Positions 34,921-44,514 of a stretch of 64,000 nucleotides of DNA are shown here, piece after piece. The notes under the pieces were generated by a model. The model was given only the letters and a program-made list of their open reading frames with translations, had not been told where the DNA came from and did no database searches. Every line of letters starts with the position of its first letter. Positions within the stretch are counted from its first letter, which is position 1. Origin of the DNA: Proteles cristata cristata (taxonomy: Eukaryota > Chordata > Mammalia > Carnivora > Hyaenidae); NCBI GenBank assembly GCA_017311185.1, contig JAESUZ010000334.1, positions 521,501 through 585,500 of the forward strand. The letters run 5' to 3'. Both the position numbers and the translations under genes were made by a program.

Positions 34921-35832
34921 GCCCTGGAAAGATTCCCCATGGTGGGGGGGAGGGCTCCCACAGCCCCCCTGGCCACTCCTCTACTACATGCCTGCCACTC
35001 TCTGAAATCCTCCGACACCAGGACGCCATCTAATCCGAATTCATGACGGATCTCAGACAAGTCACTCACCCTCTCCAGACACAGTGTCCTGCTCCCAGTA
35101 GATGAGCTGGGCTCCAAGATGCTTTTGCAGCTATGAAGATGCTCTCCCCTGACCCCCTGATCAAGGGAAGGCACCTCCTCATCCAGGGTCCTCCTGCCCC
35201 CCCCCACCGGGGAATTTCTTCCCCACTCAGGCATCAGAGCCCCCGCTGAGTCTAGGTCCACACAGACCAGGACCCCGTGCAACAAGCCCCCTTCTCCCCA
35301 CCCCTGCCCCTCCTGCTGAGTCCCCCAACGCCAGCGCTACCGGTCCTCTGCGCTCCTTGGTCACCCGACCCAATAATATTTCCCTGGTGAAACCTGGGGG
35401 AGGTGCACACACTGACTCAGGGCCTTGCACTCCTCTATCTCAAGGTCTCCTCTCCAAGTCCCCCTACCCACATGGCAGCCTCCCCCTGGTCCCCCCCCCG
35501 AGCCCCCAACACAGCACGTTCACACTCTAGGCTTCGAGATCCTGGAAGGAGCCCCTAGAAATCAACTCTCTGTATGCATGTGGGAAAACCAGGGCCCAGA
35601 GAAGGGGAAAGAGCTTGGGACCCCCTACCTTCCTCCCTGGGCATCAGCTGCCTCAGCAGGGGAAGGGAGAGCAGAGCTCCGGGGTTCCTGGAAGAGAGGG
35701 GCCTGCCTTTGACTATAAACGGCATGGCAGTGCCCTGTCCCCACCCCTTGCCGCCCCGCATGGCTAGCCCTGGCTTTGGGGGCCAGAGAGGACAGCTCGG
35801 GAGGCTCACCTCCCTCTCAGCACACAGTAACA
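34921..35832. other. Intergenic sequence, nothing recognised
   Basis: About 900 bases. C-rich plus strand; no gene or named repeat. Confidence 0.45.
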
Positions 35833-35992
35833 GAAATGACTGCCATTTGCTGAGCACCTACTATGCGCCAGGCACCGTGTTAAGCACTATGGTTCTCTGA
35901 GTTAATTCTAACATCTCCCTTTAATGAATGAGCACAATGAGGATCAGAGAAGTTAATCAACAGGCCTGAGACCACACAGCTACAACAAAAGT
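35833..35992 (-). mobile_element. MIR SINE, minus
   Basis: TTTGCTGAGCACCTACTATGCGCCAGGCACCGTGTTAAGCACTATG, then GAGTTAATTCTAACATC, then AGAAGTTAATCAACAGGCCTGAGACCACACAGCTA. Nearly complete antisense MIR. Confidence 0.85.
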
Positions 35993-36317
35993 GGTGACGG
36001 AGGGGTGCCAGAGAAAAATGTCTGAGCTTGAAGGCGTCTCAGACCTACCTTCCATATTCTCTGGGCTTCAAGCCCCTGTCTGTCTGTCTCTGTTCCCCTG
36101 GGGCTCTCAGACCAGGCGGGAAGGGGGCACCTGAGCATGCTCAGGCTTGTCCATTCAGCTGAGATCTCTGAGGTACTGGTTCTAGAAGAAAGGATGAGCA
36201 GAAGGACAGGCACACCCACCCTCCTCCTCCCCACCCTTCTACCCTCAAGCACTCGCCTCTGCCCCGAGGCCACCTCACAGCAAAGAGAATGTGTAGGTGT
36301 TGGGATCCTCACACCCG

Positions 36318-36440
36318 GGGCAGAATCCCTGCTCTGTGTGGTCCCGGGCCTCAGTTTCTTCATCTGTAAAATGGGGACAGCTAACCAGCAGGGTTGCCGG
36401 AAGGAATGGAAAGAAATCATGAACAAGGCTTCCTGCAGGT
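36318..36440 (+). mobile_element. MIR SINE fragment
   Basis: GGGCCTCAGTTTCTTCATCTGTAAAATGGGGACAGCTAACCAGCAGGGTTGCCGGAAGGAATGG is the MIR core. It lies about 350 bases past the KCNF1 polyadenylation signal. Confidence 0.8.
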
Positions 36441-36789
36441 GATAAGTAAATGGTAACCACACCACCGGGTGTTGTGAGCTCTGTGACCTCTTCCCCTCCG
36501 GGGAGCCAGCTTTTCCTCAGAAGGAAACAGAAGGAAGGAGTCGCCGGCACAGAGCCTCCTGGAATGCGGCAAGGCTCCTTGGCGCTGAACCTTGTGTATG
36601 AACCCTTCTTGAATTAGCTCGCAACTAAAAATAGCCCCTCCCCCCTCCCCGGCTGCACACCTACTTCCTGGCCTGGCACCAGAGTGTCCCTGAGTCCTGT
36701 CCGAGGGGTGGAGTGGGCCGGGCGGAAGGGGGGGCGGGGGGAGGGGGGAGGGACCGCCAGCCTGCAACAGAACCTCTAACACAGGTGGG

Positions 36790-37117
36790 TGCACAGAGCA
36801 GGAGGCTTTATTGAAGGAGATACAGAACCGGGCGAGGGCTCCTGCCGCCAGCCAGACCGTGGCCTCCATCACCCCCACACTGCCCTGGTCGCCTAGGTGC
36901 CCCTCACTCCCCCCCGCTCCCCGGCTCCTGACAGCCGGCAGCAGAAAGGGATCTTACCCAGCCTCACCAGAGGCGCCCAAGAGGGCCTTCAGAGTTCTGT
37001 TCCGGAGACGGTTGAGGGGACGGAGAGAGCCCCTCCCACGGAGTCACCGACACCCACAGGCCCGGCTCGGCCGGCCATCCTTCCGCTGGCCCGAGCCCGT
37101 CTGCGCCCGGCAGATCA
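36790..37117 (-). other. KCNF1: KCNF1 3' UTR
   Basis: This is the roughly 330 bases between the tandem TGA stop codons and the predicted cleavage site just past the AATAAA at 36807-36812. It is GC-rich and has no interspersed repeat that I recognise. The length is inferred from the first good polyadenylation signal; no transcript evidence is available here. Confidence 0.7.
36807..36812 (-). terminator. KCNF1: KCNF1 polyadenylation signal AATAAA
   Basis: The plus strand reads TTTATT, which is a canonical AATAAA on the minus strand, about 305 bases after the KCNF1 stop codon. On the minus strand it is followed within 30 bases by a GT-rich stretch (TGTGCACCCACCTGTGTT), the expected downstream element. 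This is the best mRNA 3' end candidate in the vicinity. Confidence 0.8.
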
Positions 37118-38605
37118 TCACTTGCAGCTCTGGAGCCGGGTCCTGTGGTGCTTCTGCTCGGTCAGGAGGCGGATGAAGGTGTCGCTGTGGGAGATCTTCA
37201 GCCGGCTGCCCCAGCTCGGCCCCTCCTCCGCGGCCAGCTCGGGCAGGAGGCTGTCCAGGTCGCTGCGGGAGCACCCCGCTTTGCCGTCGCCCGCGCTGCC
37301 CGAGTTGAGCTCCATCAGCTCAAGCTCGTGCTTGGCCGCGGTCTCCAGGACGCGCTGCTTGTTGTAGTATCTGACGAAGTTGTTGATGATGGGGTGGATG
37401 GGCAGGGCGATGGCGATGACCCCACACAAGAAGCTGATGGCCGCGTTGAGCTTGCCCAGAGTGGTCTTGGGGTAGATGTCCCCATAGCCCACGGTGGTCA
37501 TGGTGATGATGGCCCACCAGAAGGACTGGGGGATGCTCTTAAACAGGGTCTCGGGGTGGCTCTGCTCCATGGTGTAGCCCAGGGCCGAGAAGACAAAGAT
37601 GCCCACGGCCAGGTACATGAGCAGCAGCCCCAGCTCCTTGAAGCTGCGCTTGAGGGCGTAGGTGAGGGTCTGCAGGCCCGAGGAGTGGCGCGCCAGCTTG
37701 AAGATGCGCGCGATGCGCATGATCCGCAGCGCCTGGACCGCCTGCTGCACCTTGGTCAGCTCCATCATGCGGGCGCCCAGGTGCGTGAGCGTGAGGCTCA
37801 CGTAGAAGGGCAGGATGGCTAGCACGTCCACGATGTTCATGAAGGACAGGGCGAAGTGCAGCTTGTTGGGCGACGAGAAGAGGCGCAGCAGGTACTCCAG
37901 CGTGAACCAGCCGATGCACGCCGTCTCCACGTTCTCCAGCGTCGGGTGCTCGACGCGGTTGCCTTCGGCGTCCAGCACCTGCAGCTCGGGGATGGTGCCC
38001 ATGCACATGACCACCGACGAGACGAGGATGAGCAGGAAGGACAGCACGGCCACCACCCGCGCCGGGCACGACGACTCGGGCTTCTCCAGGAACTTCCAGA
38101 CGCACTTCTGGCAGCGCCGCCAGCGGCCCTCGGCCGAGTCCACGCCCAGGTCGTCCAGGATGAGCTGCACGCGGCGCGCGATCTCCTCCAGCTCCTCGCG
38201 CTTCTCGCTCAGGTGGCTCTTGCAACAGTCGTCCAGGAACTTGAGGTCCACCTTCCAGAAGTCCATCTCGTTCTTGAAGCAGATGGGGCAGATGCCCTTC
38301 TTCATGTGGACCTCCCCGAAATAGTACACCTCGATGACACACTTGAAGGCGTCCGGGTCCCTGTCGAAGTAGAACTCGCGCTTGCCGGGGTCGTAGTCGT
38401 CGCACAGGGAGAAGATGGTGTCGTAGCCCCCCGCCAGGCAGCCGATGAGCTCCGCCAGCCGGGTCTCGGGGTACTGGCTCAGGAGGTCTCCGTACAGCAC
38501 CTGCCGCACGCCCCCCACGTTGACAACGATCTCGATGTCGTCGCCGCCGGCCCGGGAGTCCTGGCTGCCCGGCTCCGGGAGGCTGCGCTCCGCGGGCGCG
38601 TCCAT
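37118..38605 (-). CDS. KCNF1: Potassium voltage-gated channel subfamily F member 1 (Kv5.1), complete single-exon CDS
   Basis: 495 aa, about the usual family length. The product is a modulatory, electrically silent Kv alpha subunit. Family knowledge: it makes no current alone but co-assembles with Kv2 subunits in the plasma membrane and alters their gating. Seen in order: a T1/BTB tetramerisation domain (about residues 23-130) with the H-x5-C-x20-CC zinc motif of non-Shaker channels (H100, C106, C127, C128); S1 about 182-203; S2 223-243; S3 253-273; S4 288-310 with spaced Arg/Lys (RIMRIARIFKLAR); S5 322-343; pore loop with TVGYGD at 371-376; S6 384-412. The S6 hinge reads PIHP (402-405), lacking the second proline of the Kv1-Kv4 PxP motif, as expected for silent subunits. 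The start at 38603-38605 was chosen because MDAPAERSLPEPG matches the family N-terminus and its Kozak context is strong (A at -3, G at +4). The C-terminus LQSCK is followed by two TGA codons. No frameshift or intron is seen. Confidence 0.97.
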   Translation of the reverse strand: MDAPAERSLPEPGSQDSRAGGDDIEIVVNVGGVRQVLYGDLLSQYPETRLAELIGCLAGGYDTIFSLCDDYDPGKREFYFDRDPDAFKCVIEVYYFGEVHMKKGICPICFKNEMDFWKVDLKFLDDCCKSHLSEKREELEEIARRVQLILDDLGVDSAEGRWRRCQKCVWKFLEKPESSCPARVVAVLSFLLILVSSVVMCMGTIPELQVLDAEGNRVEHPTLENVETACIGWFTLEYLLRLFSSPNKLHFALSFMNIVDVLAILPFYVSLTLTHLGARMMELTKVQQAVQALRIMRIARIFKLARHSSGLQTLTYALKRSFKELGLLLMYLAVGIFVFSALGYTMEQSHPETLFKSIPQSFWWAIITMTTVGYGDIYPKTTLGKLNAAISFLCGVIAIALPIHPIINNFVRYYNKQRVLETAAKHELELMELNSGSAGDGKAGCSRSDLDSLLPELAAEEGPSWGSRLKISHSDTFIRLLTEQKHHRTRLQSCK

Positions 38606-39200
38606 CCTGCCGGCGGCGAGCGCCCGCTCAGCCTCGGCTCCGCGCCCCGGCGCCGCCGCGGGTCCGGCGGGTCCCACGCGCGCCGCCCTCGGGGAAGCCC
38701 GCCTGCCTGGGAGGGCGGTCACAGCGGGCAGCGCGCGGCAGCGCGCGCCGCGCGGAGGCATGCACGCGGCGGCGGCGGGGCTCGGGGCGGCGTGGGCGCC
38801 GGGCGCGCGGCCGGGCTGTGCTGGGGCGCTGGCGACGGGGGGCGGGGCTCTGGCGGCCACCGGCGTCGCCCCGGGCACTCACCCCGCTTCCCGGGCGGCC
38901 TCCCTGCAGGACTAGGGTCCCCGCGCGGGCGGCGGCCCTGCGGCAGCGGCGGGCAGCTCCCCGAGCCGCGCGGGTCCCCGCGTGCGCCCCCCGCGCGGGA
39001 CGCGTCCCGGAGCCGCCGGGGCCGCGCGGGGCGCCGAGGCGAGCGGAGAGCGAACTTGGGCTCGCTTTGCCCGAGCCGGTGCGAAACACAATAGGGATTC
39101 CAGCCTGACGTCAGGAGCTTTTCCAACTGTACCCTCTTCTGGTGAAATTCTGCAAGGCACGCGCGGCAGCTGGGGAAAGCGGGTTAAGCCTTGGGCGCAC
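38606..39200 (-). promoter_or_regulatory. KCNF1: KCNF1 5' UTR and presumed TATA-less CpG-island promoter
   Basis: This is a very GC- and CpG-rich segment directly upstream of the KCNF1 start, with no TATA box in the expected orientation. It contains an upstream in-frame ATG (38759-38761) and, at its distal edge, a perfect CRE palindrome. The transcription start is not determinable from sequence alone. The assignment rests on position and base composition. Confidence 0.65.
39106..39113. promoter_or_regulatory. Consensus cAMP-response element TGACGTCA
   Basis: This is a perfect 8-bp CRE palindrome about 500 bases upstream of the KCNF1 ATG, at the outer edge of the GC-richest part of the island. 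Full palindromic CREs near a CpG-island promoter are typical binding sites for the CREB/ATF family. Function here is inferred. Confidence 0.6.
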
Positions 39201-39286
39201 CGCCACCTCCCCCTCCACCCCCACCCCCCACCCCATCCCCCCGCCCCGGCTGCCGCCGCCCCCTGTCCACCCTTGCGGAGAGCTGC

Positions 39287-39326
39287 GGGTCACCACCGAG
39301 CGTCCCGGGTCACCACCGAGCGTCCC
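39287..39326. repeat. 20-bp tandem duplication
   Basis: Two exact adjacent copies of a 20-bp unit (GGGTCACCACCGAGCGTCCC) lie about 700 bases upstream of the KCNF1 ATG. This looks like a recent slippage or duplication event. Confidence 0.9.
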
Positions 39327-39805
39327 GGAGCCCCTGCGGGCGGCCCAGCCGGAAAGTTCCCGTCCCCGCTGCGCAGGGGCGGGGGGTGGGAAGGCCCACT
39401 GCCGCCTGTGGCTTGGCCGCAATGCAACCTGCGTCCGCCCTGCCCGCCTGGTCCCCGAAGGTCCGCCACGCCCCACCCGGAGGCCGCCCCGTGGGCCGTG
39501 GGCACCACCTTCCCACCTCCACGTCCACGGTGTGCAGTGAGGACATCCAGTCCAGCCCCCGTAGGGGAGAAGGGGCTTGTCCAAGGCCACACAGTGGAAA
39601 CGGAGGTTTATAAAGCCCCTTTGGCCACTTCTTAATCCAGAAGCTTCCTGCAGTCCTGGCCGATTGATCTACCCAGGGTTAGCCGATTGAAATTCTGCCG
39701 CGAAGCTCTTGCTGCCCGCCTCTTCCTGTGGCTCTGCAGCCCCCCGCCCGCCAGCCCTAGCTGCCCCCGCCCATGCGGCCCCCGCCCTGCCTCTCCCCAT
39801 TCCCC

Positions 39806-39830
39806 GCTGCGCTGCGCTGCGCTGCGCTGC
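39806..39830. repeat. (GCTGC)5 pentanucleotide microsatellite
   Basis: Five exact tandem copies of GCTGC lie in the distal part of the KCNF1 CpG island. A CACGTG E-box follows at 39903-39908. Such a short tract may vary in length between individuals. Confidence 0.9.
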
Positions 39831-40309
39831 GAGGCGCGCCTGCCCTTCCCGCACCCTCCGCCCCGCGCGCTTCCGGGCTTGTGGCCGCAGCTTTCAGCCG
39901 CTCACGTGCCTGGACCATGACAATAGCTCACGGGGCGATCTACCCTGAAAAGTACTGTGCATCATCTGCGGCCCAGAGACTGTTAAAAAAATATTCTAGA
40001 GGGAGAGGTGAGGAGGGGAGCGCAGAGAGTTTTCAGGGCAGTAAAGTTACTCTGTATGATATAATGGTGGACCCGTGTCATTAGGTGTTTGTCAAACCCG
40101 CAGAAGGTATGACAGCGGCAGTGAACACCAGTGATGATGATGTGTCCCTGCAGGCTCATCGATGGTCACAAACACGCCACCCGGAGCGGGCATACTGACA
40201 GTGAGGGAGGCGGAGTCCGGGGTATGCAGGAAATTTCTGTACTTTCTGCTCAGTGTTGCTGGGACCCCAATCTGCTCTGAAAAATAAGGTCTGCTAGAAA
40301 TATCTTCTG

Positions 40310-41080
40310 TAGACTCATCATCAAGGAAATGCCAATCATGAGATGCCACCTCGCACCTGTCAGAACGGCTAAAATCAAAAACACAAAAAACAGTAAGTGT
40401 TGGCGAGGATGCGGAGAGAAGGGAAGACTTAAGCAGCACTGGTGGGAAGGCAAATGGGTTCGGCCACTGTGGAAAACAGTATGGGGGTTCCTCAAAAAAT
40501 TGAAAATAGAATTACCGTCGGATCCAGTACCTAGTCATTACTCCGAGGTGTTTACCCAAAAGAATATGAAAACACAAATTTGAAAAGATACATGCACCCC
40601 TAGGTTTAGAGCAGCCTTATTTACGGCAGCCAAATTGTGGAAGCAGTCAAGGATCCACCGATAGAGGAATGGCTAAAGAGGTGGTACCTATCTGCTCTGG
40701 AATAATGATTACTCAGCCATCAGAAAGAATGAAATCTTGCCATTTGCAGCAACGTGGATGATTCTAGAGGGTATATAATGTTGAGCAAACTGTCAGTCAG
40801 AGGAAGACAAATACTACATGATTTCACTCATATGTGGAACTTTGGAAACAAAGCAAATGAACAAAGAGAAAAAGAGGGAAACCAAGAAATAGACTCTGGA
40901 CCATTGAAACAAACTGGTGGTTATCAGAGGGGACGTGGGCGGGGGCAGGTGAAATGGATGGAGGGAACTGAGAGAATTGTTCATGATGAGGATTGAGTAA
41001 ATGTATAGAATTGTTGAATCACCGTATCATACGCCTGCAGCTAATATAACGCTGTATGCTAACTCTGCTGGAATTAAAAT
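40310..41080 (+). mobile_element. LINE-1 3' fragment (end of ORF2 and 3' UTR), plus
   Basis: CCAATCATGAGATGCCACCTCGCACC, GGCGAGGATGCGGAGAGAAGG, CCACTGTGGAAAACAGTATGGGGGTTCCTCAAAAAATTG, ACGTGGATGATTCTAGAGGGTATATAATG and ACTACATGATTTCACTCATATGTGG are classic L1 3' sequences. ORF2 is truncated and full of stops, so the copy is dead. Confidence 0.9.
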
Positions 41081-41133
41081 TTATGCACATACACACATAT
41101 GCACACACGATTCTGTAGGCTGTGGGTTTTCTC

Positions 41134-41337
41134 TAAATATAACTTGAAATGTTTATTTGTGAGGGGGAGAGAGAAGGCGTGTGGGCATGGGGGAGGGGCA
41201 GAGAGGGGGACAGAGGGTCTGAAGTGGGCTCCGCGCTGAGAGCAGAGAGCCCATTGCGGGGCTGAGACTCACAAACCGTGACATGGTGACCTGAGCCGAA
41301 GTCGGACGCTCAACCGACTGAGCCACCCAGGCGCCCC
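41134..41337 (-). mobile_element. Felid SINE, minus
   Basis: Head GAGCCACCCAGGCGCCCC at 41320-41337. TAGGCTGTGGGTTTTCT before and TAGGCTGGGTTTTTT after form the target duplication. Confidence 0.94.
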
Positions 41338-41587
41338 TAGGCTGGGTTTTTTAACCTTAAGTTTCTATCCATAATTAATGGATTATGAAATCGATTTGCT
41401 GGGTCACCGACTGCACTTTTTTTTCCCTTTAATGTGTTCGTATCAAATTGATTCTATGAGAATGTATCACGCAAAATACCTATCGTTTGGTGAAATTTCT
41501 TTTACAACTTTATTTCCTTTCCGCTCAAAATCAGCCTTACAACCTGTTACTACAGAATAAGAAGTTGGGATCCAGAAAGGCTGAGTA

Positions 41588-41770
41588 ATAATAATATTTA
41601 TTTTAAGTGAACCGTGAGCCAAGTGCTTGCTGAGCACTTCGCACGCTGCTCCTGTCACTTCCACGTGCATCTGTCTCAGGAAACAGGGCGTCAGGGAAGC
41701 CGCCAAGATGACCAGGCCGGCAGGGGACCAAGCTGGGGGTCCGAGCCCCCATCCTCTGCTGTCACAGCCC
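41588..41770 (-). mobile_element. MIR SINE fragment, minus
   Basis: AATAATAATATTTATTTTAAGTGAACCGTGAGCCAAGTGCTTGCTGAGCACTTCGCACG is an antisense MIR 3' end; the remainder is weak. Confidence 0.6.
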
Positions 41771-42036
41771 ACACGCTTCGCCCTGCACATCCTGGTCACA
41801 CAACTGGTGATGCGGGAGCTGAGATTTGAACTGAGACCTGCCTGCCACTAAGGCCGATTTGCCCCTTCCTACACACGCCCCGTATTCATGTTCCGGTCCC
41901 TACTCGGGTCATTGACCTTCTCCGTTCCTCCCTAGTTAACCTACAGAATGACGTTCGAATTGCACCTTAGTGTGAGCTTAATGGGCTTTAAAACACCCAT
42001 CCATTTATTCAAATATTTATTGAGCTCCAATGGAAA

Positions 42037-42049
42037 GCGCGCGCCTGGG

Positions 42050-42092
<43 letters not shown>
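42037..42092. repeat. GC inverted repeat joined to a (CA)n microsatellite
   Basis: A perfect 9-bp inverted repeat (GCGCGCGCC, TG spacer, GGCGCGCGC at 42037-42056) runs directly into about 18 CA repeats. The whole tract is largely alternating purine-pyrimidine. Confidence 0.95.
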
Positions 42093-42095
<3 letters not shown>

Positions 42096-42130
42096 CCACC
42101 CTGGGTATGGGAGCTGGGTTCATACTCTAG

Positions 42131-43220
42131 TAGACAATATGTGTTTTGTAACTAGTACCTACCTAGTTTGCAGTAACAGTGTAGCTGAGAGGTGCGCCCA
42201 AGGAGTGGTGCTTCCTGAACTTCCCTACAGGGGGTGCTGAGGGGTGGCCCTGGGAATCGCGGCAAAGGTTGGGAGAGGAAGAGGCTGTGCTTGCTTAGGG
42301 CATTTGCCTGGCTTGCTTGTGCATTTGGGGTGTGTGATGGTGATCCCTCAGGCACGTAGGGCCCCCCATTCCAGCCACCCTTCAGTGTGGTCTTAAGTCC
42401 AAGGTCTCTGGGTTCCAGATACCTCGCGAGCCCAGGAGGGCTGCGGACTCAGGCGTGTGGGAGTTGAGCCCTGAGGTCTGAGGACCCCCCGGTTCACCTG
42501 TGCAGAGGAAGACATGTCATTTGGAGGTGGGTCAGTACTGATGGGTGAAGCTGGAAACAGACCACACAGAGCCTAGTAGGTCCTGTGAGGAATCTGGACC
42601 AAAGTCAGATTTTTAGAGCTCAGGTCACTGCTCAGCAGTGGGTTGGTTATGCGATTCACTTATTATTCGCCAGTAGTTTTGCTGAGATAGTATAGGAAAC
42701 ATCAGAGTACATGAACGTGGGGAAAAATCGGGAGTAGCAGATGCAATGTACAGCAGAGAAAATGTCACCAAGCAGCTCAGGGCAGAGCAGGAGCCCACTG
42801 ACAGCAGGTGCACGAGAGAGACAACGGTAAACCACAGGCCAAGGCCAGGGAGTCGGAGGGCTGGGGGAAGACCCCTGCTAGAGGCCCTGAGGCCAGCCTG
42901 CAGCCAGAACCTCTGAGGAGGAGAGAGGCGAGGCGGGCACAGGAACCCTGCCCTGGCCCCAGCATCACAGAGAGGGGAGCAGACTGCACACACTCACCCC
43001 TGCAAGCCCCACGCCCCAGCCCCTTAGCCTCCTTCCCAAAGCCTCACAAGCCTAGAGCCCTGGCTGCTGACAGGCTGGAGCACAGAATGCCCTCCCTTCT
43101 CACCCCACCAAGCCTCACGCATCCCCCCAGGGCCTTCCCCATGCACCTGACTGGAGACGCACTTGCAGGTCAGGGCTGTGGCCTCCTCTGCACTGGGTGC
43201 TCCCCCAGGACTATTTGGGG
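42131..43220. other. Intergenic sequence, nothing firm
   Basis: An L2-like phrase (ACACAGAGCCTAGTAGGTCCTGTGAGGAATCTGGACC) lies at about 42564. Otherwise unique-looking. No gene is recognised. Confidence 0.4.
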
Positions 43221-43556
43221 GAAGGAATTGTGTCCTTCCCCCAGATTCATATGTTGAAGTCTTAACCCCTAATGTGACTGTATTTGGAGAGGGGGCCCTT
43301 TAAGAAGATAACTAAAATGAAAAAAGTGAGGCCCTAATCTAATAGGATTAGTGTCCTTTTAAGAAAAGACTAACTAGAGATCTCTCTCTTTCTCTGCACG
43401 CACACACAGAGGTGAACTATGTAGGGACGCAGTAAGAAAGTGGTCAGCTGCAAGCCTGAGACAGAGTCTTCACCAGAATGCATATCAGGACCTTGATCTT
43501 GGGCTTCGGCTGCCAGAAGGGTTTTGTCATGGCAGCCCAAGCAGCCCAAGACATGC
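43221..43556 (+). mobile_element. MaLR-type solo LTR (MLT1-like)
   Basis: CCCAGATTCATATGTTGAAGTCTTAACCCCTAATGTGACTGTATTTGGAGAGGGGGCCC, GATTAGTGTCCTTTTAAGAAAAGAC, GGACCTTGATCTTGGGCTTC and TGGCAGCCCAAGC in MaLR order. Confidence 0.85.
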
Positions 43557-44514
43557 TTCTTCCTCTTTCACACCTGCACACCTTCCCTAGACCTCCCCCT
43601 TCTCCACTGTGCTAGATACAGGCCCCTCCTTATTCGACCCCTAGACCTAGTCTGGATTTTGTGGAGGGTTAGACTGGAATACCATAGGTTAAAAAAAAAA
43701 AATCCATTGACTGTCTTCTCATCAAGGGTCACTGATGTGTAGAAACTTGAGCCATGAGGCTAGATGCATCAACTTCCTGAGGGATCAAACCAGGGGGGGA
43801 GGGGGGGAAGCCTAGACTTTTTGGCTAAAAATAGAGAGTATCTTGCTGTGGTATATTCAGTCCTGCGTATGACATCTATTAGAATTGTACATTTCATGAT
43901 ATCATGGGGGGTGGGGAACACAAAACCTTCTATTAGATGCAAGAAGCAGCAGCAATTTTGACTCGTGTAGGCTTTTCATTTAAAAAGGGAAGGGAAAAAA
44001 ACCCACAGTCTATTTAAGCATTATGGGGAGTGATTGCTTGAGCTATAGTTTTCCTTATTAAATATGTATTTTTTTTATTTGTTGAACAATAACATTTTGG
44101 GCTACAGAATGCTCAATTTCCATGGCGCTAATTAAAACCAGCACATGTGTATCTAAGTGATTTGTCTAGACAACAAATGATACAAGCTGTAATCTACTCC
44201 CTTTTTATGGAATAATCAGTCCTGTTCAGTTAAAATTTCTTTGTGTTTTGCTGAATTTAATAATACCTTTCATTAGGATTCACTTCTGTGCTCCATCGGA
44301 AATTTACATTTCATTATTTGCTGTGAGCCTATCAGTGCAGTGAGCTGCCCATGGGGTCCCAAAGAATTGACTGAGTAGAAGCCCACCGACTCCTATCTGA
44401 AGAAACCATCCTAGGAGTCAAGTGCAAGAGGCCGGCTGGGCAGGAGGGGTGTTGGATGGAGAACAAGCATGGAGGAGAGAATGATGTAAAGCTGAATCAT
44501 CAGGAAATGTCAGT
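43557..44514. other. Intergenic sequence with a candidate conserved noncoding island
   Basis: No interspersed repeat recognised. 43980-44345 is AT-rich with several homeodomain- and E-box-like sites and is treated as a finding. Confidence 0.45.

Larger units (their letters stand above)
37100..39900. other. CpG island covering KCNF1 and its upstream region
   Basis: CpG dinucleotides are dense through the entire coding exon, the 5' UTR and about 1.3 kb upstream, then drop sharply beyond about 39.9 kb where AT-rich L1-derived sequence follows. Long open frames on the opposite strand inside this interval (for example 37856-39094 plus) are compositional shadows of the channel gene. Boundaries were judged by eye. 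Confidence 0.85.

Noticed and set aside
37539..38405. 288-codon minus-strand frame overlapping KCNF1 in another frame
   Set aside because: It is an out-of-phase shadow of KCNF1 made of Arg/His/Pro/Gly-rich sequence with no family match.
38876..38878. Furthest upstream KCNF1 initiation at 38878
   Set aside because: The codon there is GTG, not ATG, and it directly follows a TGA. The family N-terminus and strong Kozak context support 38605.
37856..39094. 412-codon open frame on the plus strand over KCNF1
   Set aside because: It lies antisense to a high-confidence channel gene in a CpG island. GC-rich coding DNA routinely opens opposite-strand frames, and the peptide (runs such as ALLAQVALATVVQELEVHL) has no recognisable domain.
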